A stretch of 64,000 bases of DNA from Duganella sp. SG902 (GTDB lineage: Bacteria; Pseudomonadota; Gammaproteobacteria; Burkholderiales; Burkholderiaceae_D), in assembly GCF_013376005.1 (NCBI RefSeq), contig NZ_JABMJK010000004.1, positions 1 through 64,000 on the forward strand, written 5' to 3'. Under the pieces are notes generated by a model. That model ran no database searches, was not told the origin of the DNA, and saw only the letters and a list, made by a program, of their open reading frames with translations. Shown piece after piece: positions 30,364-39,594 of this stretch (positions are counted from its first letter, which is position 1; every line of letters starts with the position of its first letter). A program made the translations under genes and the position numbers.

Positions 30364-31218
30364 TCAGTTCGGCCCGGTCGCGACCGGCCGGGCCGGGTCC
30401 GCGCACCACTCGCTCCACGAGCCGGGGTAGAGGGCCGCGCCTGGCAGGCCGGCCACTTCCAATGCCAGCAGGTTGTGGCAGGCGGTGACGCCGGAGCCGC
30501 ATTGCATGATGGCCTGCGCCGGATCGGCGAACAGCGGCGCGAACTCCGCCTTCAGCTGCGCGGCGTCCTTGAAGCGGCCCTCGGCGGTCAGGTTGTCCTT
30601 GAAGAAGCGGTTCTTGGCGCCGGGGATGTGGCCCCCGACCGGGTCGATGGTTTCGTTCTCGCCGCGATAGCGGTCGTTGGCGCGCGCGTCCACCACGGTG
30701 CGCGCCTGGGTCGACAGGTTGGCCACCACCTCGTCCACCGACACCGTGGCCACCAGCGACGGCTTGTCGCTGATGTTGCCGGGCGCGCGCACCGCGAAGC
30801 GCGTCACCATGGCCTGGCCGGCCGCCTGCCACGCCACCAGGCCGCCATCGAGCACCGCCACCGCCGGATGTCCCACCCAGCGCAGCAGCCACCACAGGCG
30901 CGCCGCGAACATGCCGCCATGGGCGTCGTAGGCCACCACCTGGGTGTCGTCGTCGATGCCCCAGGCGCGCAGGGTGGCGATCAGGACCGCGCGCTCCGGC
31001 AGCGGGTGGCGGCCGCGGAACTTGCCGTCCGCCCCCACCTTGGCGCCCGACAGGTCGGTGTCCACGTTGGCGAACTGCGCGCCGGCGATGTGGCCGATGG
31101 CGAAGCTGTCGCGCCCCGCGTCCGGATTCATCAAATCGTGGCGGCAATCGAGGATGACCCACTTCGGATCGTCCAGGTGCTGGGACAGGGTGACGGCGTC
31201 GATCAGGGTAGTGTGCAT
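30364..31218 (-). CDS. 3-mercaptopyruvate/thiosulfate sulfurtransferase
   Basis: The 284-residue protein has two rhodanese domains, and only the second is catalytic. Cys240 lies in the loop CGSGVTA, the form found in 3-mercaptopyruvate sulfurtransferases such as SseA; thiosulfate sulfurtransferases more often have a CRKG-type loop. The N-terminal domain begins VTLSQHLDDPKWVILDCRHDL. It probably transfers sulfane sulfur to cyanide or thiol acceptors. It follows the EamA transporter on the minus strand with a 9-base gap, so the Rieske oxygenase, transporter and sulfurtransferase may form one transcript. Confidence 0.92.
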   Translation of the reverse strand: MHTTLIDAVTLSQHLDDPKWVILDCRHDLMNPDAGRDSFAIGHIAGAQFANVDTDLSGAKVGADGKFRGRHPLPERAVLIATLRAWGIDDDTQVVAYDAHGGMFAARLWWLLRWVGHPAVAVLDGGLVAWQAAGQAMVTRFAVRAPGNISDKPSLVATVSVDEVVANLSTQARTVVDARANDRYRGENETIDPVGGHIPGAKNRFFKDNLTAEGRFKDAAQLKAEFAPLFADPAQAIMQCGSGVTACHNLLALEVAGLPGAALYPGSWSEWCADPARPVATGPN

Positions 31219-31227
31219 GGAGAGTCC

Positions 31228-32151
31228 TTATACTTCGCTGGCGATGGGATCGGTGGAGGCGATGGCCTTACCGCGTTCGGTGTTGCGGGTATTGTAGAAC
31301 GTCGCGGCCATGCCCGACGCGAGAATGATGCCGATGCCGGCCCAGCTGTGCCAGTCGAACACGTCGTCGAAGATGAACACGCCCCAGGCGCTGGAGAACA
31401 CGATGCCGGTGTACTGCAGGTTGGCCACCACCAGCGTGTTGCCCAGGCGGTAGGCGCGCGTCATGGCGATCTGCGCGCTGGTGGCGCACACGCCGATGGC
31501 CAGCAGCAGCAGGCCGCTGCGCCAGGTGGTGACTGGATGGAATTGCGGCCCGTCGGCGCCGCCGCCGATCAACACGCCGACGACGCCGGCCAGCAGGTTC
31601 ATCACGGTGAAATAGAACACCACGCGGTTTTCCGGCTCGCCGGCCAGGCCCATCTTGCGGACCTGCATGTAGGCGGTGGCGGTGATCATGCTCGAGCCCA
31701 GCGCGATCAGCGCCGGCGTCAGCTGGTTGGCGTGGAAGGCCGGCCGCAGCAGCAGCGTGACGCCGACAAAACTCAGCCCGACCGCCAGCATCAGCGGCCA
31801 TTTGACGTCGTTGCGGGAATGCCACCAGCCCATGGCGAACAGCCAGGCGGCGATCCAGATCGGCGACATGTAGTTGAGGGTCATGGCGGTGGCCAGCGGC
31901 AGCTGGCCGATCGAGTAGTACCACAGCCACAGGGAGATCACGCCGATGATGCCGCGCCACAGGTGGGCGCCGGGCATGGTGGTGCGGAAGGTTTCGCCGG
32001 ACAGCTTGATGATGGCGCCGAGGGTGATCACGCCGACCACGCCCCGGTACAAGACCAATTCGGATGTTGAGAATTCAACCGAGGCCAGTTTCACGCACAC
32101 GCCCATGACGGCAAACATAAAACTCGCGAACAACATCCAGAGTGACTGCAT
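31228..32151 (-). CDS. EamA/DMT family transporter
   Basis: This 307-residue membrane protein has about ten helices arranged as two EamA repeats. Examples are LWMLFASFMFAVMGVCVKLA and MTLNYMSPIWIAAWLFAM in the first half, and LLLLAIGVCATSAQIAMTRAY and LQYTGIVFSSAWGVFIF in the second. Family members export amino acids or other metabolites; the substrate here cannot be told. It lies 9 bases downstream of the Rieske oxygenase gene's stop and directly before the sulfurtransferase gene. Confidence 0.9.
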   Translation of the reverse strand: MQSLWMLFASFMFAVMGVCVKLASVEFSTSELVLYRGVVGVITLGAIIKLSGETFRTTMPGAHLWRGIIGVISLWLWYYSIGQLPLATAMTLNYMSPIWIAAWLFAMGWWHSRNDVKWPLMLAVGLSFVGVTLLLRPAFHANQLTPALIALGSSMITATAYMQVRKMGLAGEPENRVVFYFTVMNLLAGVVGVLIGGGADGPQFHPVTTWRSGLLLLAIGVCATSAQIAMTRAYRLGNTLVVANLQYTGIVFSSAWGVFIFDDVFDWHSWAGIGIILASGMAATFYNTRNTERGKAIASTDPIASEV

Positions 32152-32160
32152 CGTGAAACC

Positions 32161-33261
32161 TTATAAACCCATCTTGCGTTGATACCATTCGTGGAAGTGC
32201 TGCATGCCGTCCTCCATCGGCGACTGATACGGCCCGCCGTCCGTCTCGCCGCGCGCCATCAGGGCCCTGCGGCCGGCGTCCATGCGCTGGCCGATCTCAT
32301 CGTCCTCGATGCAGGTTTCCATGTAGGCCGCGCGTTCGGCCTCGATGAACTCGCGCTCGAACAGCACGATTTCTTCCGGATAGTAGAACTCCACCACGTT
32401 CCTGGTGCGCTGCGGACCTTCCGGCCACAGGGTCGACACCACCAGCACGTGCGGATACCACTCGACCATGATGTTCGGGTACAGGGTCAGCCAGATGGCG
32501 CCGTAGGGCGGCGGTTCGCCGCCGCGGAACTTGAGCACCTGCTCCTGCCAGTGCTTGTAGACTTCCGAGCCGGACTTCTTCAGGCCCTTGTGCACGCCCA
32601 CGGTCTGCACGCTGTACTCGCGGCCGAACTCCCAGCGCAGGTCGTCGCAGGTGACGAAGCTGCCCAGGCCAGGGTGGAAGGGCTCGACGTGATAATCCTC
32701 CAGGTAGACCTCGATGAAGGTCTTCCAGTTGTAGTCGCAGTCGTGCACTTCCACGTGGTCCAGCATGTAGCCGCTGAAATCCAGGTCCTTGGTCACGGAC
32801 AGGTTGTTCAGCTCCTGCATGACGTTGTAGCCGTTTTGCTCGAACAGCAGGCCGTTCCAGCTTTGCAGCCGGGTCTTGGGCAGGTTCAGGCAGGGCGTCT
32901 CGGGGAAGTGCGGCGCGCCGATCAGTTCACCCTTGAGGTCATAGGTCCAGCGGTGCAGGGGGCAGACAATGTTGTTGGCGTTGCCGCGGCCATTGAACAT
33001 CAACGCCTGGCGGTGGCGGCAGACGTTGGACAACAGCTCCAGCCCGTTGGCGTTGCGGACCAGCATGCGGCCTTCGTTCTCGGCGGCCAGGGTTGCAAAG
33101 TCGCCAACATTCGGCACCATCAGCTCGTGTCCGACGTAGCGCGGCCCGGGCTGGAAGAGTTGCTGCATTTCGCGCTGCAGTAGCGCTTCGTCGAAATAGA
33201 CGTTAACCGGAAGTTGCGCGGTTGGCCGCGCTAGCTTGGCGTGGGTACCCAGATCGGACAT
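32161..33261 (-). CDS. Rieske-type aromatic ring-hydroxylating oxygenase, alpha subunit
   Basis: The 366-residue protein has a Rieske [2Fe-2S] domain with ligands Cys81, His83, Cys100 and His103 (CRHRQ...VCPLHRW). A catalytic domain follows with mononuclear iron ligands His191 and His196 in LEDYHVEPFHPG; the distal acidic ligand is probably the Glu/Asp of CIEDDE. No ferredoxin, reductase or beta subunit is adjacent, so electron donors must come from elsewhere. Substrate unknown. The layout, divergent from xseB-ispA-dxs, is one I associate with related betaproteobacteria. Confidence 0.88.
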   Translation of the reverse strand: MSDLGTHAKLARPTAQLPVNVYFDEALLQREMQQLFQPGPRYVGHELMVPNVGDFATLAAENEGRMLVRNANGLELLSNVCRHRQALMFNGRGNANNIVCPLHRWTYDLKGELIGAPHFPETPCLNLPKTRLQSWNGLLFEQNGYNVMQELNNLSVTKDLDFSGYMLDHVEVHDCDYNWKTFIEVYLEDYHVEPFHPGLGSFVTCDDLRWEFGREYSVQTVGVHKGLKKSGSEVYKHWQEQVLKFRGGEPPPYGAIWLTLYPNIMVEWYPHVLVVSTLWPEGPQRTRNVVEFYYPEEIVLFEREFIEAERAAYMETCIEDDEIGQRMDAGRRALMARGETDGGPYQSPMEDGMQHFHEWYQRKMGL

Positions 33262-33573
33262 CCAAACCCCCCTTAATTAAAATTTCAAACCAAGAAGAGA
33301 CAGAATCCGTAAAGACGACCCGCATTCTTATGCGTTGAGGTGGTATTTAGGACAGAACCGGCGATTATACCGTCTTTTCAGCAATTCGGGGTCAATCCGG
33401 GGTCAGGTCCTCCATTTCTACACGGACTCTACCGTAGCGGCCGCTACGGTAGAGCCCGTGTAGAAATGGAGGACCTGACCCCGGATTGCGATAAAATCCA
33501 CTGTTGGCCGCTAATGTTCCACCGGATAAGGTGGTTTGTTCTAAAATATCGGGCTAAGATAACTGAGTGACCT
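33262..33573. other. 312-base intergenic region upstream of xseB and the Rieske gene
   Basis: This divergent gap holds AT-rich sequence next to the Rieske start (AATTAAAATTTCAAACC), then a partial repeat TTCGGGGTCAA (33386-33396), then the long type A palindrome. A small hairpin CCACC/GGTGG (33519-33534) and an AT-rich stretch with TAAGAT (33555-33560) close to xseB follow. I see no gene in it. The promoters of both flanking transcripts must be here but cannot be fixed with confidence. Confidence 0.6.
33393..33488. repeat. 96-bp near-perfect palindrome, type A
   Basis: Centred on the GGCC of GCGGCCGC at 33440/33441, the sequence is its own complement with a single mismatched pair (33426/33455). 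The outer 29 bases of each arm (TCCGGGGTCAGG...TTCTACACG) equal those of the 20975 copy, while the core (CTCTACCGTAGCGG) is different. The element lies in the divergent promoter region between the Rieske oxygenase gene and xseB. Confidence 0.93.
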
Positions 33574-33831
33574 ATGTCTAAGAAATTAACCGCCGACGCG
33601 ACCGCCGCCGCTCCCGCTTCGTTCGAAGAAGCGATGGCGGAACTGGCACAGCTGGTTGCACAAATGGAGGCAGGCCAACTGCCGCTGGAAGCCTCGGTCG
33701 CCGCCTACGCGCGCGGCTCGGAGCTGGTGAAGTTCTGCGCCGCCCAGCTGGAAAAGGTGGAGTCGCAAGTCAAGGTGCTGGAAGGCGAGATGCTCAGGCC
33801 CTTCGTCGCCACCGGCGAGGGCGAACAATGA
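33574..33831 (+). CDS. xseB: Exodeoxyribonuclease VII small subunit
   Basis: This 85-residue helical protein binds XseA to form exonuclease VII, which degrades single-stranded DNA. The family core FEEAMAELAQLVAQMEAGQLPLEASVAAYARGSEL is intact. Its stop overlaps the ispA start by four bases (ATGA), so it is the first gene of xseB-ispA-dxs, an arrangement shared with E. coli. xseA is not in the window. Confidence 0.96.
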   Translation: MSKKLTADATAAAPASFEEAMAELAQLVAQMEAGQLPLEASVAAYARGSELVKFCAAQLEKVESQVKVLEGEMLRPFVATGEGEQ

Positions 33832-34718
33832 ACCCCGCTTTCGACGACTGGATGAAAACCGTGCAGGCCCGCTCGGAAAACGATCTGTCCGCCTACCTGC
33901 CCGCCGCCGATGTGATCCCCGCCAAGCTGCATGAAGCGATGCGCTACGCGCTGCTCGGCGGCGGCAAGCGGGTGCGCCCGCTGCTGGTGTACGCGGCCGG
34001 CGCCCTGTTCGGCGCCGACGCCGAGACCCTGAGCCGCGCGGCGGCGGCGGTGGAGATGATCCACGCCTATTCGCTGGTGCACGACGACATGCCGTGCATG
34101 GACGACGATGAACTGCGCCGCGGCAAGCCGACGGTGCACGTGGCCTACGACGAGGCGACCGCGCTGCTGGTCGGCGACGCGCTGCAATCGCAGGCCTTCC
34201 TGGTGCTGTCGGAGGCCGCGGCCGTGTCGCCGACGCGGCTGGTGGCGATGCTGCGCCTGCTGGCGCACGCCTCCGGCTCGGCCGGCATGTGCGGCGGCCA
34301 GGCCATCGATCTGGACAGCGTCGGCGTCAGCCTGACGCTGGAGCAGCTGGAGCGGATGCACCAGCTCAAAACCGGCGCCTTGCTGCGCGCGTCCGTGGTG
34401 CTGGGCGCCCTGGCCGGCAAGGATCTGGCCGACGAGGAGTTGAACGCGCTGAACGTCTATGCGCGCGCCATCGGCCTGGCGTTCCAGGTGGTGGACGATG
34501 TGCTCGACGCGACGGCCGATTCGGCCACGCTGGGCAAGACCGCCGGCAAGGACGCCGCCGATAACAAGCCGACCTACGTTTCCATCCTGGGTCTGGAGCC
34601 ATCGCGCGCGCTGGCGGAAAAATTGCGGCTCGACGCGCACGCAGCGCTCGCGCCGTTTGGAGAAAAAGCTCTGCGATTACGCGAACTCGCGGATTTGATC
34701 GTGCAGCGGAAGGCTTAA
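33828..34718 (+). CDS. ispA: Farnesyl diphosphate synthase
   Basis: This prenyltransferase condenses IPP with DMAPP and GPP to give farnesyl diphosphate for quinones and undecaprenol. The 296-residue protein has the first aspartate-rich motif DDMPCMDDD (Asp86-Asp94) and the second DDVLD. GGGKRVRP binds the diphosphate. It lies between xseB and dxs, and the dxs ATG follows directly after the ispA stop with no gap. Its product feeds pathways including ubiquinone, for which ubiA is encoded at 57 kb. Confidence 0.96.
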   Translation: MNPAFDDWMKTVQARSENDLSAYLPAADVIPAKLHEAMRYALLGGGKRVRPLLVYAAGALFGADAETLSRAAAAVEMIHAYSLVHDDMPCMDDDELRRGKPTVHVAYDEATALLVGDALQSQAFLVLSEAAAVSPTRLVAMLRLLAHASGSAGMCGGQAIDLDSVGVSLTLEQLERMHQLKTGALLRASVVLGALAGKDLADEELNALNVYARAIGLAFQVVDDVLDATADSATLGKTAGKDAADNKPTYVSILGLEPSRALAEKLRLDAHAALAPFGEKALRLRELADLIVQRKA

Positions 34719-36590
34719 ATGAACTTGCTCGAAAAAATAGATTCCCCGGCCGATGTACGCAAACTGCCGTACAGCCAATTGACGCCGCTGGCGCATGAAC
34801 TGCGCGCCTACCTGCTCGATTCCGTGTCCAAGACCGGCGGCCACCTGTCGTCCAACCTGGGCACGGTGGAGCTGACGGTGGCGCTGCATTACGTGTTCAA
34901 CACGCCGCACGACCGCATCGTCTGGGACGTGGGACACCAGACCTATTCGCACAAGATCCTGACCGGCCGCCGCGACAAGATGTCGACGCTGCGCCAGCTG
35001 GGCGGCATTTCGGGCTTCCCGAAGCGCGACGAATCCGAGTACGACACCTTCGGCACCGCGCACTCCTCGACCTCGATTTCGGCGGCGCTGGGCATGGCGC
35101 AGGCGGCCAAGATCAAGGGCGAGCATCGCCACGCGATCGCGGTGATCGGCGACGGCTCGATGACGGCCGGCATGGCGTTCGAGGCGCTGAACAACGCCGG
35201 TGTGCAGGACGACGTCAACCTGCTGGTGATCCTGAACGATAACGATATGTCGATCTCGCCGCCGGTGGGCGCGCTGAATCGCTACCTGGCGCGCCTGATG
35301 TCTGGCCAGTTCTACGCCGCCGCCAAGAACGTCGGCAAGTCGGTCCTGCCCGGCCCCGTGCTGGAGCTGGCGAAGAAGCTGGAAGAACACGCCAAGGGCA
35401 TGGTGGTGCCGGCCACGATGTTCGAGGAATTCGGCTTTAACTACATCGGCCCGATCGACGGCCACGATCTGAATTCGCTGATTCCGACGCTGCAGAACAT
35501 CAAGCAGCTGAAGGGGCCGCAGTTCCTGCACGTGGTCACCAAGAAGGGCCAGGGCTACAAGCTGGCCGAGGCCGAGCCTATCCTGTACCACGGCACCGGC
35601 AAGTTCAATCCGGCGGAAGGCATCAAGCCCGCCGCCGCGCCATCGAAGAAGACCTACACCGAGGTGTTTGGCGACTGGCTGTGCGACATGGCCGCCGCCG
35701 ACAAGAAGCTGGTCGGCATCACGCCGGCCATGCGCGAGGGTTCGGGCATGGTGCGCTTCGACCAGGAATATCCGGATCGCTATTTCGACGTCGGCATCGC
35801 CGAGCAGCACTCGGTGACCTTCGGCGCCGGCCTGGCGTGCGAAGGCTTGAAGCCGGTGGTGGCGATTTATTCGACCTTCCTGCAGCGCGCCTACGATCAG
35901 CTGATTCACGACGTGGCGCTGCAGAACCTGGACGTGACGTTCGCGCTGGACCGCGCGGGCCTGGTGGGCGCGGATGGCGCCACCCACGCCGGCAATTACG
36001 ATCTGGCTTACCTGCGCTGCATCCCGAACATGGTGGTGATGGCGGCCTCGGACGAGAATGAATGCCGTCAGATGCTGACCACCGGCTATCACTACAACGG
36101 CCCGGCGGCGATCCGCTATCCGCGTGGCGCCGGCGTCGGCGCGGCGATTTCGAAAGAACTGACGTCGATTGAAATCGGCAAGGGCGAGATCAAGCGTCGC
36201 GGCCAGAAGATCGCGATCCTGGCGTTCGGTTCGATGGTGTCGCCGTCGGTGGCCGCCGGCGACACGTTGAACGCGACCGTGGCCAACATGCGCTTCGTGA
36301 AGCCGCTGGACGTGGAGCTGGTGAAGCAGCTGGCCGCCGATCACGATTACTTGGTGACGGTGGAAGAGGGCTGCATCATGGGCGGCGCCGGTGCCGCCGT
36401 GGCGGAGGCGCTGGCGGCGGAAGGCATCGTCAAGCCGGTGCTGATGCTTGGCCTGCCGGACAAGTTCATCGACCACGGCGATCCTGCCAAGCTGCTGGCC
36501 AGCGTTGGCTTGGACGCCGCCGGCATCACCGCGTCCATCAAACAGCGCTTTGCCAGCGACGAGCCGCGGCTGGTCGTTAATAACGGCTGA
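34719..36590 (+). CDS. dxs: 1-deoxy-D-xylulose-5-phosphate synthase
   Basis: This thiamine-pyrophosphate enzyme joins pyruvate and glyceraldehyde 3-phosphate to DXP, the entry step of the MEP isoprenoid pathway and also the precursor of the thiazole ring made by ThiG. The 623-residue length is normal. Visible are [11 protein letters not shown], the TPP-binding [18 protein letters not shown], and [15 protein letters not shown] in the transketolase-like centre. It is the last gene of xseB-ispA-dxs. Its 3' end overlaps the convergent SGNH hydrolase gene by 14 bases. Confidence 0.98.
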   Translation: MNLLEKIDSPADVRKLPYSQLTPLAHELRAYLLDSVSKTGGHLSSNLGTVELTVALHYVFNTPHDRIVWDVGHQTYSHKILTGRRDKMSTLRQLGGISGFPKRDESEYDTFGTAHSSTSISAALGMAQAAKIKGEHRHAIAVIGDGSMTAGMAFEALNNAGVQDDVNLLVILNDNDMSISPPVGALNRYLARLMSGQFYAAAKNVGKSVLPGPVLELAKKLEEHAKGMVVPATMFEEFGFNYIGPIDGHDLNSLIPTLQNIKQLKGPQFLHVVTKKGQGYKLAEAEPILYHGTGKFNPAEGIKPAAAPSKKTYTEVFGDWLCDMAAADKKLVGITPAMREGSGMVRFDQEYPDRYFDVGIAEQHSVTFGAGLACEGLKPVVAIYSTFLQRAYDQLIHDVALQNLDVTFALDRAGLVGADGATHAGNYDLAYLRCIPNMVVMAASDENECRQMLTTGYHYNGPAAIRYPRGAGVGAAISKELTSIEIGKGEIKRRGQKIAILAFGSMVSPSVAAGDTLNATVANMRFVKPLDVELVKQLAADHDYLVTVEEGCIMGGAGAAVAEALAAEGIVKPVLMLGLPDKFIDHGDPAKLLASVGLDAAGITASIKQRFASDEPRLVVNNG

Positions 36591-37785
36591 TCACACGCGC
36601 CGCCTCGGCGGCGATTGCCTCGTAGCCGGCGTCGCCCGGGTGCAGGTGATCGCCGCTGTCGTAGCGTTGCCGCATGCGTGACGGACGCTCCGGGTCGCGC
36701 AGCAGCGCGTCCACGTCGGCCACCGCGTCGAATTCCTTACTCTCCCTGATCCACTGATTCACCTGCTGGCGCAGCGCGTCCTTGGCGGGCGTGTAATACC
36801 CGTCGATTTGCGTGCCTTCGAAGGGCGGCAGCGTGGCGCCGATGATGCGCATCTTGCGCGCGCGGGCCTGCGCGATCAGTTGGCGGTAGGCGGCGATCAT
36901 GCGGTCGGCGCTCATCGGCGGCTCGTGCGGCGCGAAGATGGATTGCGGCCAGCCGATGTCGTTAATGCCCATCAGGATGATGACGGTGTGCGCGCCAGGT
37001 TGGGACAGCACATCCAGCTCAAAGCGCGCGGCGGCGTTGACGCCCATGCGGTCGCCCAGCAGGCGCGCGCCCGAGATGCCGGCGTTGACGACCGCGGTGC
37101 CGGGCATCCGCGCAGCCAGATAGTCCGGCCAGCGGCGATCCGCGTCGGGCATGGAGCCGTTGCCGTCGGTGATTGAGTCGCCAAACGCCACAACGGCGCC
37201 GGTGGATGGCGCGCCATCGACCCAGATCCCGGACAGCAGCGCGCGGCCATGTAATGGCTCGGCGTCGGGAAGCGTTGCGGCGGAGGCGTGGTTGCCCCTC
37301 GCGATGTAGCCGGTCTGCTGCGCGCCCCAGTGGAAGGTCGATAGCGGCGTGCGTCGCGGCAGGTAGACGCTGACGGCCAGCTTCTCCAGCGCCGTCACCG
37401 GCATCTCAAGCGGATCGCTCACCAAGGGCGCGCCGGCCGGTATCACCGTCCGACGTTGCCCGCCGAAAGTGAGCGCCATTCCCGCGCCCTCCGCCTTCGC
37501 CGCGGCCGGAATGCGGGCGACGCGCGCTTCGCCTATCGTGATGGGCTGAGTGCCATAGCGATTCGACAGCACCACCCGCACGCGTCTGCCGCCAACGCTG
37601 ATGCGTGCCGTCTCGCGCACCGTCTGGTGCTCCAGCGCGGCTGGCACGCCGGTCGGCAATGCGAATTCCTGTGATCCCCAAGCCGCGTGCGGACTGGCCT
37701 GCCACGTGGCCACCCAGTTATCCGCCGCGTGCAGCGGTGCGGCGAAAACAGCCGCCAGCGCGGCGACGGCGATATAGCTTGTCAT
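36577..37785 (-). CDS. Secreted SGNH/GDSL hydrolase
   Basis: The 402-residue protein starts with a signal peptide ([20 protein letters not shown]). A beta-rich N-terminal domain (about 22-190) is followed by a GDSL esterase domain with Ser204 in [10 protein letters not shown], the Gly of [10 protein letters not shown], Asn in MGINDIG, and the Asp/His pair in [12 protein letters not shown]. It is probably an esterase acting on carbohydrate esters or lipids in the periplasm or outside; the substrate is unknown. It is divergent from a LysR regulator 102 bases away, a layout that often means regulation by that neighbour. Confidence 0.9.
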   Translation of the reverse strand: MTSYIAVAALAAVFAAPLHAADNWVATWQASPHAAWGSQEFALPTGVPAALEHQTVRETARISVGGRRVRVVLSNRYGTQPITIGEARVARIPAAAKAEGAGMALTFGGQRRTVIPAGAPLVSDPLEMPVTALEKLAVSVYLPRRTPLSTFHWGAQQTGYIARGNHASAATLPDAEPLHGRALLSGIWVDGAPSTGAVVAFGDSITDGNGSMPDADRRWPDYLAARMPGTAVVNAGISGARLLGDRMGVNAAARFELDVLSQPGAHTVIILMGINDIGWPQSIFAPHEPPMSADRMIAAYRQLIAQARARKMRIIGATLPPFEGTQIDGYYTPAKDALRQQVNQWIRESKEFDAVADVDALLRDPERPSRMRQRYDSGDHLHPGDAGYEAIAAEAARVISRY

Positions 37786-37887
37786 CTTGCTCTCCTTGAA
37801 GTGAAGAGTCCAAGATAGGTCATTCGATCGCTGTGCGGAAGGTGATGAAAATGACTATACTTCATTCATATTTGGAATGAGGACGCA

Positions 37888-38793
37888 ATGGACACCATCC
37901 GCTCGTTACGCTGCTTTATGCGCGCCGTGGAACTGGGCAGCCTGTCGGCCGTCGCCCGCGAAGAGGGCAGCACCCAGCCCACCATCAGCAAACTGATGGC
38001 CGCGCTGGAGCGTGAACTCGGCGTGCGTCTGTTGGAGCGCAGCACCACCAGCCTGCAGGCCACGCCGCAAGGCATGCGCTTCTACCAGCGCGCGCTGGGC
38101 GTGCTGGCCGAATACCAGGAAGCCGTGGCCGAGGCACGCGGCCAGACCGAAACCCCGGCCGGACTGATACGCGTGAACGCGCCAGCCGCCTTCGGCCAGT
38201 TCCGGCTCAACGCCTTGCTCGCGCCCTTCCTTGCCGCGTACCCCAAAGTCGACATCGAACTGATACTGGATGACCGCATGGTCGATCTGGTGAAGGAGGG
38301 CGTCGACGTCGCTATCCGCCAGGGCCACGAACTGCCGCCCGACGCGATCGCGCGCATGGCCGGCATCTCGCCGCGCCAACTGGTGGCGTCGCCGGCCTAC
38401 CTCAAAGCGCACGGCACACCGCGCCGGCCGCAAGACCTGGCGCGCCACGATTACATCCGCTTCGCCTGGCTGGCGGACGGCGACACGCTCACGCTGCACA
38501 ACGGCGAGCGCACCGAAACCATCCAAACCCATGGCCGCTACCGCGTCAACAACGCGCTGGCGATCCGCGATAGTCTGGCTGCCGGCGGTGGCATCGGCCT
38601 GTGCCCAATGTGGTTGGTGCAGGACCTGCTCGACAGTGGCGCCCTGGTGCGCGTCTTGCGGAAATGGCACGGCCAGACGCAGCCGCTGCATCTGCTGTCG
38701 CCATCGCGCCGCTACCAGCCGGTGCGCGTGCGGCTGTTGCTGGATTACCTCACTGAGCAGATCGGGCGGCTGCCGGGATACAACGCCAGCTGA
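37888..38793 (+). CDS. LysR family transcriptional regulator
   Basis: The 301-residue protein has an N-terminal winged helix-turn-helix (MDTIRSLRCFMRAVELGSLSAVAREEGSTQPTIS-type, residues 1-60) and a substrate-binding domain (about 90-295). It is in the CrgA/DsdC-like branch rich in AQ-type single-gene regulators. Divergence from the SGNH hydrolase gene suggests that gene as the first target. The effector is unknown. Confidence 0.93.
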   Translation: MDTIRSLRCFMRAVELGSLSAVAREEGSTQPTISKLMAALERELGVRLLERSTTSLQATPQGMRFYQRALGVLAEYQEAVAEARGQTETPAGLIRVNAPAAFGQFRLNALLAPFLAAYPKVDIELILDDRMVDLVKEGVDVAIRQGHELPPDAIARMAGISPRQLVASPAYLKAHGTPRRPQDLARHDYIRFAWLADGDTLTLHNGERTETIQTHGRYRVNNALAIRDSLAAGGGIGLCPMWLVQDLLDSGALVRVLRKWHGQTQPLHLLSPSRRYQPVRVRLLLDYLTEQIGRLPGYNAS

Positions 38794-38827
38794 TTTCCCT
38801 TGTCTCCGGCGCGGTATGGCCTATATT

Positions 38828-38846
38828 GATATAAACAGTTTATATC
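38828..38846. promoter_or_regulatory. 19-bp perfect palindrome before the M48 protease gene
   Basis: GATATAAAC-A-GTTTATATC is perfectly symmetric around one base and ends 7 bases before the protease start codon. It is AT-rich in a GC-rich genome and could be an operator overlapping the -10 region. No regulator is assigned. Confidence 0.5.
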
Positions 38847-38853
38847 ATGGGTC

Positions 38854-39594
38854 ATGATGAAACCGCTCCTTGCAAGCTTGGTGCTGCTGACGGCAAGCGC
38901 TTCGGCGCAGGTTCCCGAGTCCGGCCGCTGGCAAGAACTTCGCTTCAGCGCGGACGAGGTGGACGCCAGCATGCAAGAGCGCTACATCGACCGCACCGTC
39001 GATCTGGCGGCCGCCGGCAAGCTGGATCGTGACCGCGCATTGCTGGCGCGCCTGCGCTACATCAGCGCTGAACTGATACGGGCGGCGTTCGAGCTGAAAC
39101 CGGAAGTCGCACGGTGGCAATGGGAAGTTCACACCACCAGCGACGCCGATGTGGATGCCATCTGCATGGCGGGCGGGAAGATACTGGTCGGCAGCGCTTT
39201 CGTGCATCAGTTGGCGCTTACCGACGGCGAACTGGCGACCTTGCTGGCGCACGAAGTGGCCCATGTGGTGGCTGAACATCCGCGCGAAACCTTGTCCGAA
39301 GCGATGCTGCTCAACCGTTTGCCCGCCGTGCCGCTGGAAGTGGTGATGGCGCGGCTGGATAGTGACCTGTCGTTGCAAATCCGCTTGTCGAGGTTATCCA
39401 GCCTTCAGGAGTCCGAAGCCGATCAACTGGGAATGGTACTGGCGCACCGTGCCGGCTGGGCGGCCGACGACATGATCAGCTTTTATCGCAAGCTGGGAGA
39501 GGGCGAGCAGGCGGCGCTGGTGTCCAGCGCCTATCCCGCCAGCGAGTCGCGCCTCAGCATGGCCAGAGGCATGGCGCGCTTGTTCAACGATTGA
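38854..39594 (+). CDS. M48 family metalloprotease, secreted
   Basis: The 246-residue protein has a signal peptide (MMKPLLASLVLLTASASA). The zinc motif is HEVAH at 133-137 (LLAHEVAHVVAEH), and the third ligand Glu lies in the following ESEADQLG. It resembles the catalytic core of periplasmic M48 proteins such as BepA or LoiP, without the TPR tail of BepA. It is probably involved in envelope protein quality control. The start has two adjacent ATG codons (38854, 38857). Its stop abuts that of the convergent adenosyltransferase gene. Confidence 0.88.
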   Translation: MMKPLLASLVLLTASASAQVPESGRWQELRFSADEVDASMQERYIDRTVDLAAAGKLDRDRALLARLRYISAELIRAAFELKPEVARWQWEVHTTSDADVDAICMAGGKILVGSAFVHQLALTDGELATLLAHEVAHVVAEHPRETLSEAMLLNRLPAVPLEVVMARLDSDLSLQIRLSRLSSLQESEADQLGMVLAHRAGWAADDMISFYRKLGEGEQAALVSSAYPASESRLSMARGMARLFND

